A DNA stretch of 12,204 bases. Source: an uncultured Clostridia bacterium (GTDB lineage Bacteria; Bacillota; Clostridia; Christensenellales; UBA3700). A model generated the notes under the pieces. That model was given only the letters and a program-made list of their open reading frames with translations, was not told the DNA's origin and ran no database searches. Positions 1 through 5,512 of the stretch are shown in pieces; position 1 is the stretch's first letter; every line of letters begins with the position of its first letter. The stretch is from assembly GCA_947176975.1 (NCBI GenBank), contig CAMWSW010000011.1, forward strand, positions 1 to 12,204, read 5' to 3'. Both the position numbers and the translations under genes were made by a program.

Positions 1-1054
1 ATGAATCAGTTCCCTCCTCCTGTCCGTTGGACTTGAGATACAAATCGTGGAAAAAGTTGCCGATATCGCCAAGACTTGGCTGCGACAGCCACCATTTGAA
101 AATCTTCGTTTGGTCTTTCCTAAATCCGTCGGCTACGGGATAGACTTCGATATTGTCAAAATAAGTCTCGTCATATCTAATAAGGTCGTACGTAAAGCCG
201 ATGACGTATATATATCCGCAGTATTTCAAAAATGCGTCTCCGCTGTTTAGCAAAACGTACGCCCCGACGATATTTGCCTCATATTCTCTCATCACGCCCT
301 TGCTATGCGCAAACTCATGCGCTATAGTGTGCGCCCTGTCGACGATGGGCATGTCTTTGTTGTACCCCGGCTCGCACGTTGGCAAAAAAGTCATGCCGGC
401 TATTCTGTTGAGCGTCATAATACCGCTGGATATAACAGGCTTGGCTTTGGGGGTATAATCGTAATAAAAATCGTCGATAAGTACCTCGTCAACGGCCTTG
501 CGGATTTTTTCGTCGAGTTGTTTATCCGTGTAAGGACATACTACACTGCCGTCGTCGTTATATTGCCCTATTTGAGCGTATGTGTCGTTCAAATCGTCAA
601 TAAGCGTGACGAAAGACTTTAAAGCAATATCCTTGCTTATCTCACCTTGATAGGTATCTATCGGAGCTTGATTTCGGTTGTAGGCAAAGCCCGCCGAAAA
701 AGTATACAAATTGGCAATGCCAAAGCATATCAACAAAAGTCCGAGCATTACTCTTCGCGACGCAACCTTTTTATTCTTGCAAAATAGTATTATCGACGTT
801 ACGATACAAGCGATTGCAAAGAGTATTGCCACAACGACTAAAACTTCAAAAATATTGACGGAAGTCACAGAGTAAAACCGCCCCGCTACGGATTGATATG
901 CGCTCACGAAACGTCGACAGATGAATTCGCATTCGTCTTCGTCGGTACGCAAAATAAGCAAAGTGAGAAATAACGCAACGAATACGGCAAGGACTATTAG
1001 CATTGCCAACGTGACTAGTGTAATCTTGCGACATTTTGCGCGCTCTCGTGCCAT
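1..1054 (-). CDS. DUF3810-family membrane metallopeptidase-like protein, C-terminus cut by window edge
   Basis: An open minus-strand frame of 351 codons runs from ATG at 1054 off the left edge without a stop. A GGGAGTGA ribosome site lies just before the ATG. Seen: hydrophobic membrane segments at about residues 11-35, 69-92 and 102-118, then a soluble domain. This carries HEFAH at 246-250 (an HExxH zinc-protease motif, inside RAHTIAHEFAHSKG) followed by EYEAN at 257-261, a likely third metal ligand. The arrangement of N-terminal helices plus R.AHTIAHE.AH..G...E.EAN, and the tail LYLKSNGQ near 338-344, match DUF3810 proteins. Their substrate is unknown to me. Only a few tens of residues should be missing. 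It lies 78 bp downstream of the lipoprotein gene in the same direction, so co-transcription is possible. The family call is confident; protease activity is inferred from the motif. Confidence 0.85.
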   Translation of the reverse strand, partial: MARERAKCRKITLVTLAMLIVLAVFVALFLTLLILRTDEDECEFICRRFVSAYQSVAGRFYSVTSVNIFEVLVVVAILFAIACIVTSIILFCKNKKVASRRVMLGLLLICFGIANLYTFSAGFAYNRNQAPIDTYQGEISKDIALKSFVTLIDDLNDTYAQIGQYNDDGSVVCPYTDKQLDEKIRKAVDEVLIDDFYYDYTPKAKPVISSGIMTLNRIAGMTFLPTCEPGYNKDMPIVDRAHTIAHEFAHSKGVMREYEANIVGAYVLLNSGDAFLKYCGYIYVIGFTYDLIRYDETYFDNIEVYPVADGFRKDQTKIFKWWLSQPSLGDIGNFFHDLYLKSNGQEEGTDS

Positions 1055-1132
1055 TACTTCACTCCCAATAATATTGATATATAATTATATTCTTATATAT
1101 TATCTAAATTATATCATTGGAACTTAATTTCG

Positions 1133-1675
1133 TCAATAGATGAGATATGGCGGCGTATCTCCATAATAGTTCGTCAAATACTCTGCCTTGCGCATAATAA
1201 ATATAATTTCAGCGAGCGTCTTATATATGTCGCGATTTTCAAGTTGACATGAACCAAAGTCATTTACCACATAATTTGTACAATAGTCTGTACCTATCTC
1301 AATATACGAGCCGTCGACAAAAATACACTTAAATTCAGTATCTCCGCCAACTACAGCGTGATCATAGCCGTATATATCATCATTGAATACGGCTTGTTGT
1401 TGAAAGTCTATCCAATACCCCAACACTTGAGAGATGACTCCGTCATCCTCTGCGCTTTGGTCTTTCTTTATGGAATAAGTCTCGGGCGGACATCCAAACG
1501 TCAAAACAACTTCCGCTACGTTGGAGAGAGAAAAATCGCAAGATTGAAGATACTCGTTGCACAATTGAGAACTCGACCTAGGGTCTTTACACCCGGGACC
1601 GCATGCCGTAACAAATACTGTGACCAACATTACCATAAATACAGCTACAACTGTTTTTATCTTTTTATTTTTCAT
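1133..1675 (-). CDS. Small predicted lipoprotein of unknown function
   Basis: A 180-residue protein with a clear lipoprotein signal: positive start (MKNKKIK), hydrophobic core at about residues 8-22, then the lipobox VTAC with Cys25 as the predicted lipidated residue. After signal peptidase II cleavage the mature protein of about 156 residues would sit on the outer face of the membrane. The mature part is acidic and has several cysteines soon after Cys25 (C29, C39, C46), plus others later. I recognise no family. The start is supported by an AGGCAGG purine stretch about 7 bases upstream. A promoter-like pair lies at 1746-1774. The next gene on the strand is the DUF3810 membrane protein, so the two may act together at the cell surface; this is inference from position only. 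Confidence 0.75.
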   Translation of the reverse strand: MKNKKIKTVVAVFMVMLVTVFVTACGPGCKDPRSSSQLCNEYLQSCDFSLSNVAEVVLTFGCPPETYSIKKDQSAEDDGVISQVLGYWIDFQQQAVFNDDIYGYDHAVVGGDTEFKCIFVDGSYIEIGTDYCTNYVVNDFGSCQLENRDIYKTLAEIIFIMRKAEYLTNYYGDTPPYLIY

Positions 1676-1745
1676 ATTTTGACCTGCCTATATCGTTTTC
1701 ATTAGTTACTACACCGCAGAAACAAATTTGTATCGCGTATTCCTT

Positions 1746-1774
1746 ATTATTTAAATTATTTTATCAGTATGCAA
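1746..1774 (-). promoter_or_regulatory. Candidate sigma-A promoter of the lipoprotein gene
   Basis: Read on minus: TTGCAT (1774-1769), a 17-base spacer, then AATAAT (1751-1746). The predicted transcript start near 1739 leaves a leader of about 64 bases before the ATG at 1675. The region is AT-rich, so chance matches are possible. Confidence 0.4.
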
Positions 1775-1803
1775 CGCCTTTGTAACTAACAAAACTATGT
1801 AAG

Positions 1804-1830
1804 CATAAAATGTATTGGCTGAAAAGCCAA
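1804..1830 (+). promoter_or_regulatory. Candidate sporulation-type -10 element and 5' leader hairpin of the Cys-rich protein gene
   Basis: CATAAAAT at 1804-1811 resembles the sigma-E -10 consensus (CATACAnT, 7 of 8), but I see no good -35 element. Just downstream, TTGGCT-GAAA-AGCCAA at 1815-1830 forms a 6-bp stem with a stable GAAA tetraloop. It would sit at or near the 5' end of the message, which fits an mRNA-stabilising hairpin. The hairpin lies between an in-frame ATG at 1810 and the ATG at 1855, which argues that 1810 is not the start. Confidence 0.35.
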
Positions 1831-1854
1831 ACTTCAATACCAAGGAGAAATAAT

Positions 1855-2538
1855 ATGTTCTGTAACTCATGGTGCAATAATAACAGCACAAACTTCAACA
1901 ACAATTCTTGCGGCTGCGGTAATAATCGCAGCGGTTGCGGCTGCAATAGATGCGGCTCAAATAACGGCTGCGGTTGTAATAATAACAACGGCTGTGGCTG
2001 TAACAACGGTTGCGGCTGCAATGGACAACGCAGCAACGGAGGTTGCGGTTGGTATACCTGCCCCTGCTCCGGCAACAACAATTTTTTTTGGCTTCCGTCG
2101 ACAGTGAATAACCAAGTACCGCCGACTACGCCAACTGTAAATCTTGGTTACTTTACCAATCCAAGCGCCCCGGCAGTTGCGTCTGGCGCAACGATTCCCC
2201 TTACTTTGACAAGGCAAATAGGAACGCAGATTACTTCAAGCGGCAGCGGCGCGCTTTTGCCGACGGGAACGTATGAGGTAAGTTATTCCTTGAGCGGTAC
2301 TCCTGCGACTACTCCCGATCCTGCACCCGAGACGGTCAGCGTCGGTGTAAGACTCAACGGCGTGAACCTTCCTATCTTCACGCAGTCTGCAAGCGCGACT
2401 TCGACGACCGCGCCGTACAATATATCCTCGCACGGCATTATCGACGTCACCTCGCCGAATAGCATCCTCACCCTTGCCAACTTGGGCGATGAATCACAAA
2501 ACTTCACCGACGTCAACCTCGTCGTAAGAAAAATATAA
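1855..2538 (+). CDS. Cys/Asn/Gly-repeat protein with exosporium (BclA)-like C-terminal domain; candidate spore-surface protein
   Basis: A 227-residue protein. The ATG at 1855 is chosen because AAGGAG lies 7 bases upstream; an in-frame ATG at 1810 has no ribosome site. Residues 1-71 hold 16 cysteines, including five CGC triplets (19-21, 28-30, 39-41, 47-49, 53-55) separated by Asn-rich linkers; residues 72-227 hold none. After a linker (about 72-95), residues about 96-227 form a beta-rich domain with LPTGTYEVSYSLSG, VSVGVRLNG, a SSHGIIDVTSPNS segment and the ending FTDVNLVVRKI. This pattern resembles the C-terminal jelly-roll domain of BclA-type exosporium collagen-like proteins. There is no signal peptide, which fits deposition on a forespore from the mother cell. 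Cys-rich proteins cross-link spore coats and exosporia, so a spore-surface role is inferred. Here the CGC/Asn repeats take the place of a collagen-like stalk. Metal binding is an alternative. Confidence 0.85.
   Translation: MFCNSWCNNNSTNFNNNSCGCGNNRSGCGCNRCGSNNGCGCNNNNGCGCNNGCGCNGQRSNGGCGWYTCPCSGNNNFFWLPSTVNNQVPPTTPTVNLGYFTNPSAPAVASGATIPLTLTRQIGTQITSSGSGALLPTGTYEVSYSLSGTPATTPDPAPETVSVGVRLNGVNLPIFTQSASATSTTAPYNISSHGIIDVTSPNSILTLANLGDESQNFTDVNLVVRKI
1909..2019 (+). repeat. Degenerate in-gene repeat coding CGC triplets and Asn-rich linkers
   Basis: Imperfect repetition of TGCGGCTGC-like units followed by AAT/AAC runs, coding CGC with spacers NNRSG, NRCGSNNG, NNNNG and NNG. Unit lengths vary and codons differ between units, so it is a diverged tandem array rather than a fresh expansion. 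The opposite strand shows a spurious Leu/Pro/Gln-rich frame because of it. Confidence 0.75.
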
Positions 2539-2539
2539 C

Positions 2540-2582
2540 AAAAAAACCCGAGATAGGATTTATCCAATCTCGGGTCTCTTTT
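2540..2582. terminator. Bidirectional rho-independent terminator
   Basis: The stem CCCGAGAT (2547-2554) pairs with ATCTCGGG (2567-2574), with an inner GGAT/ATCC pairing. It is flanked by seven A on the left (broken by one C) and TCTCTTTT on the right. It ends the plus-strand Cys-rich gene (stop 2536-2538). On minus it follows the NYN gene, with a strong T run. Confidence 0.9.
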
Positions 2583-2594
2583 GATTAGCTGAAA

Positions 2595-3302
2595 TTATTT
2601 CTTAACTATACGAGCTTCTCCTCCGCCTATAAGTCTATATGACTCGTTCAAGACAGGATACTCGTTGAATAATTCTTGCAATTTATTTAGGAATTTCTTA
2701 TTGGGTTTTTGATTTACTTTTTTCAAATCCATTCCCAAAACAGATAACGATACTTCTTTCTCACCGTTTTCAAAGCGATTCTTCAAAATCGCTAACGTAG
2801 CGTTGAGGAAGTCGTTTTTAACTCTGTCAACTATGACTTCTTCGTTCGGCTTTTCCACCTCTTGGACAATCTCATTTGTCAAAACTACAGCTTCGTCATA
2901 AGCTATCGGAGCCCTATTCCCTTGTTGAGTATAGAATAAATAAGCTTTCTTATGAAAATCTTCTCTAATGGCTTTTGCCAAAGGAATATAATCCTTGTCG
3001 TCAGCTACGATGATGAATGCGTCTATTTCTGGACATTCATAGAGCTTTTTCATTGCAAATACCGACAATTCAATATCCGACGTATTCGGGTCAGCTCCAT
3101 TCTTCTTTTTCTCAATTTCGGGAACAAAATGCAATTTCATTCCGTTTTCATAGTATCCACTCACCCAATTTGGTCTTTTGAGAAAATTTGCAAAACAATG
3201 TGTTTCATAAATCTCTCCATACTTCTTGGCTTTTTGGATGATTTGGTTCGTACAGTTTCCGCTTAGATTATCTCCATCTATTAAAATGATTACTTTTGTC
3301 AT
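2595..3302 (-). CDS. NYN-domain (PIN-like) putative ribonuclease with possible C-terminal OST-HTH/LOTUS domain
   Basis: A 235-residue cytoplasmic protein. The N-terminal NYN domain (about 1-145) shows the acidic residues expected of this PIN-like nuclease fold: IDGDN at 8-12, NTSDIELSVFAMK with its aspartate near 76, and VADDKDYIPL around 99-108. A linker rich in Glu and Val follows. Residues about 160-235 look helical, with a pattern (VSLSVLGMDLKK, KPNKKFLNKLQELF, YRLIGGG) like the OST-HTH/LOTUS RNA-binding domain often attached to bacterial NYN proteins. The family suggests metal-dependent RNA cleavage; the target is unknown. An AGGAG site precedes the ATG. The gene is followed by the terminator at 2540-2582. 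Its own promoter is unclear: a perfect promoter lies 470 bp upstream, at 3770-3798. Confidence 0.85.
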   Translation of the reverse strand: MTKVIILIDGDNLSGNCTNQIIQKAKKYGEIYETHCFANFLKRPNWVSGYYENGMKLHFVPEIEKKKNGADPNTSDIELSVFAMKKLYECPEIDAFIIVADDKDYIPLAKAIREDFHKKAYLFYTQQGNRAPIAYDEAVVLTNEIVQEVEKPNEEVIVDRVKNDFLNATLAILKNRFENGEKEVSLSVLGMDLKKVNQKPNKKFLNKLQELFNEYPVLNESYRLIGGGEARIVKK

Positions 3303-3648
3303 AAAATATTCTCCTAAAATTTAATTTTTGATATTCTACAACGGAATTACTAATTTTAATTTGCAAAACGGTAAAGTTTTTATTTCTTTAACACTTTCAT
3401 ACTTAAATAGAATTTGTCAATACATAAACTCCTATTTCAAGATACAAAACATGATAAATTTAATCATTTTATTTCGACATTAGACACTCATAAGATGAAT
3501 TTGTTCATTATTGTGACTGTCTATACCGTATATCTCGTCCTAATTGCTACACATACGACTCACTCCATTGGAATGACTTACGTCTTTTTGTTCAAAGCAT
3601 TGAAGATTATACCTTAAACATCAAAGCCGTTATATTTGTTTACGCGAC

Positions 3649-3667
3649 TTACATTCCCTCCTTCTCC
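3649..3667 (-). promoter_or_regulatory. Strong Shine-Dalgarno stretch followed by a start-stop (ATG-TAA)
   Basis: On minus, GGAGAAGGAGGG (3667-3656) is followed after one A by ATG (3654-3652) and directly by TAA (3651-3649). The site lies about 100 bases into the transcript expected from the promoter at 3770-3798. A start-stop can hold ribosomes and control a leader, but the purine stretch may be a coincidence. Confidence 0.25.
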
Positions 3668-3694
3668 TCAGTCTGCATAAAGCAAATTTGCAAT

Positions 3695-3722
3695 TTGAAA
3701 AATTTTCTTCCCGCTGTATAAT
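3695..3722 (+). promoter_or_regulatory. Candidate plus-strand promoter for a short RNA
   Basis: TTGAAA (3695-3700), a 16-base spacer, then TATAAT (3717-3722). A start near 3729 and the terminator at 3832-3868 would give an RNA of about 140 nt overlapping no recognised gene. A perfect -10 in an AT-rich region carries only moderate weight. Confidence 0.3.
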
Positions 3723-3769
3723 AGCATTCTGTAGAATAACAGCCGATAAAAAATTTTTCAGCTATTTCG

Positions 3770-3798
3770 ATTATAATAAAAATGGCAAATTTTGTCAA
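3770..3798 (-). promoter_or_regulatory. Perfect-consensus sigma-A promoter on minus
   Basis: Read on minus: TTGACA (3798-3793), exactly 17 bases, then TATAAT (3775-3770). Transcription would start near 3763, just past the terminator that ends spoIVA transcription, and run toward the NYN gene 460 bases away. No gene is recognised in between. Confidence 0.65.
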
Positions 3799-3831
3799 GG
3801 GATTGGATAAAACAGAAATAAAATTTTTAAC

Positions 3832-3868
3832 AAAAAAGGTATACGTATTTTTAGCGCATACCTTTTTT
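3832..3868. terminator. Bidirectional rho-independent terminator downstream of spoIVA
   Basis: GGTATACG (3838-3845) pairs with CGCATACC (3855-3862), with one A-C mismatch and a 9-base loop. It is flanked by six A before and six T after, so it can work in both directions. It lies about 70 bp after the spoIVA stop on minus. On plus it would end a transcript from 3695-3722. Confidence 0.8.
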
Positions 3869-3935
3869 ATATCACTTTGTCTCAAATGTTTATTATAACA
3901 TTATCTTATTCGACAAAAAGAGAGATTTGAAAATA

Positions 3936-5414
3936 TTATAGCAAAATACACAATACTCCGCCCTTGCCTTCGTTGACGATACGGGTCACCGTCTTACGGA
4001 GCTTACCGCGTACCTCTTCGGGCATTGCCATAAGCTTGTTGTTGAGTCCTTCCTTGGCAATGACGTTGAGGCTCTTGCCAAACATATTGGTATTCCAAAT
4101 GCCCTGACCGTCTTCGCCGAACTCTTCAAGCCACGACTTGAGATTCTCTTCGTTTTGCATTTCGGTATTGAGTACGGGATTGACTTCCGTCTCTACGTCT
4201 ACGCGCATAATGTGCATTGCGGGAGCCGAAGCTTTGAGCTTGATGCCGTATTTAGAACCGCGTCTGACGATTTGCGGGCTTTGAAGCTGCATATCCTCAA
4301 GCGTCGGCGTAACTACTCCGTAGCCATAGTTGTCTACGTCGGCAAGAGCTTGCTTAATCTTCTCATATTGATTTCTTGCCTGTGCAAATTCTTTGATATA
4401 TGACACGAGCTGACACTCGTCGGCTATTTCCATACCGCACTGATCAGAGAGTACGCGATAGAAAAGTTGAGATTGGGGTGTGACGGTAAGAGCGCAAGTT
4501 CCCTTACCAAAGTCTACTTTGACGCTAGTCTCGTTCTGGAGATACTCGTCGTCGATGAATATATCTGTCAGTCTCTTGTAATCTCCCATGACTTGCATGT
4601 CTTTTGCTATTTCACATACCTTGTCGATAATATGCGATATTACGTGGCTTTCTCTCGGCAAAGCCTGCATCCATCCCGGCATATTGACGTCCACCATACG
4701 AAGCGGGAATTGCAAAAGTACGCTCTCCAAAAGCTCCGTCATATCCCCTGCGCTCATCTCTTGAATATTCTTGAGCATTACGGGTATGCCGTACTCGTCT
4801 GCAAGCTCATCTCTCAATCTAATTGAATCGGAATCTTGCGGATGCTTGGAATTGAGCAACAATACAAAAGGTTTGTCAAGCTCTTTCATCTCTCTGACTA
4901 CTCTCTTCTCGGCAGTCAAATAGCCCTCTCTAGGCAGGTCAAGAATGGAGCCGTCCGTGGAAATAAGCACGCCGATAGTAGAATGGTCGGTGATTACCTT
5001 GCTCGTTCCGTACTCTGCAGCCTGCGCGAAAGGCATTTGCTCATCGCTCCAAGGCGTGTTGACAAGCCTCATGGTATCTCCCTCTTCAAAACCTTGCGCG
5101 CCTTCAAAAGGATAACCCACGCAATCCACGAGACGGAGTTTTGCATTGCATCCCGGAGCAAGCTCCACGTCTACTCCGCCGTCGGGTACGAACTTGGGCT
5201 GTGTCGTCATTATGGTTTTGCCGTCGGCAGATTGTGGCAACTCATCTACGATACGTTGCTTATGATAATCGTCTTGCAAATTTGGCAAGACCATAGTCTG
5301 CATAAATTTTGTAATAAAAGTTGACTTACCGCTTCTTACCGGTCCGACAACACCAATATAAATATTTCCTTCCGTGCGTGTTGCAATATCCTGATAAAGG
5401 TCGAATTTTTCCAT
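3936..5414 (-). CDS. spoIVA: Stage IV sporulation protein A, spore-coat basement ATPase
   Basis: A 492-residue protein, the same length as the Bacillus subtilis protein. SpoIVA is made in the mother cell, hydrolyses ATP and polymerises on the forespore outer membrane, where SpoVM anchors it, as the base of the coat. Seen: Walker A GPVRSGKST at 24-32 with K30, the TT pair at 70-71 in KTIMTTQPKFVP, and LVDCVGYP with D97; all three fall at the numbers of the known ATPase residues. The C-terminal part keeps the family patterns VRRGSKYGIKLKA..P and IWN.N.FGKSL, and ends VNEGKGGVLCILL. The start is ATG 5414 with GGAGGAG three bases upstream; an in-frame TTG at 5426 overlaps that site and is unlikely. 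It follows recG by 98 bp, with a sigma-E-like promoter between them, so it is probably transcribed alone during sporulation. Confidence 0.98.
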   Translation of the reverse strand: MEKFDLYQDIATRTEGNIYIGVVGPVRSGKSTFITKFMQTMVLPNLQDDYHKQRIVDELPQSADGKTIMTTQPKFVPDGGVDVELAPGCNAKLRLVDCVGYPFEGAQGFEEGDTMRLVNTPWSDEQMPFAQAAEYGTSKVITDHSTIGVLISTDGSILDLPREGYLTAEKRVVREMKELDKPFVLLLNSKHPQDSDSIRLRDELADEYGIPVMLKNIQEMSAGDMTELLESVLLQFPLRMVDVNMPGWMQALPRESHVISHIIDKVCEIAKDMQVMGDYKRLTDIFIDDEYLQNETSVKVDFGKGTCALTVTPQSQLFYRVLSDQCGMEIADECQLVSYIKEFAQARNQYEKIKQALADVDNYGYGVVTPTLEDMQLQSPQIVRRGSKYGIKLKASAPAMHIMRVDVETEVNPVLNTEMQNEENLKSWLEEFGEDGQGIWNTNMFGKSLNVIAKEGLNNKLMAMPEEVRGKLRKTVTRIVNEGKGGVLCILL

Positions 5415-5441
5415 AAACTCCTCCAATTTTTAGTTCGTTAA

Positions 5442-5470
5442 AATATATTAGCGGTAAATGGAAAATATTC
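5442..5470 (-). promoter_or_regulatory. Candidate sigma-E promoter of spoIVA
   Basis: On minus: GAATATT (5470-5464), a 14-base gap, then AATATATT (5449-5442). This compares with the sigma-E pattern of an ATATT-ending -35 and CATACAnT -10 (5 of 8 at -10). The spacing and the 27-base distance to the ATG fit. The -10 is imperfect and the region is AT-rich. spoIVA is a sigma-E gene in Bacillus. Confidence 0.4.
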
Positions 5471-5512
5471 GATATATTGAAAATTTGTTATAAATTTAAT
5501 GAATTTTTATTT

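Larger units (their letters stand above)
3303..3935. other. AT-rich region of about 630 bp with no convincing gene but several transcription signals
   Basis: Frames here are short, lack ribosome sites and cross signals such as the terminator near 3850. It contains a perfect-consensus minus promoter (3770-3798), a plus promoter-like pair (3695-3722), a bidirectional terminator (3832-3868) and small palindromes (GCAAATTTGC at 3682-3691, ATTCTGTAGAAT at 3726-3737). A weak hairpin, TCACTCC-ATT-GGAATGA (3560-3576), is followed after a gap by a plus-strand T run. The region could be a long leader of the NYN gene, or hold one or two small RNAs. Confidence 0.5.

Noticed and set aside
47..622. Three overlapping plus-strand frames at the left end
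   Set aside because: They lie antisense to the long DUF3810 frame, which has family motifs and a ribosome site; the plus frames have neither.
1909..2019. CRISPR-like array suggested by repeated GCGGCTGC units
   Set aside because: Units are short, irregular, in frame with a protein and lack constant repeats with unique spacers.
1764..2081. Minus-strand Leu/Pro/Gln-rich frame
   Set aside because: It is the antisense reading of the CGC/Asn repeat and shows no ribosome site.
3414..3617. 67-codon plus frame
   Set aside because: No ribosome site, no recognisable pattern, and composition typical of AT-rich non-coding DNA.
3649..3885. 78-codon minus frame between NYN and spoIVA
   Set aside because: It crosses a rho-independent terminator and a perfect promoter, has low-complexity AT-driven composition and no ribosome site.
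4836..5324. 162-codon plus frame inside spoIVA
   Set aside because: Antisense shadow of a full-length SpoIVA whose ATPase residues fall at their known positions.
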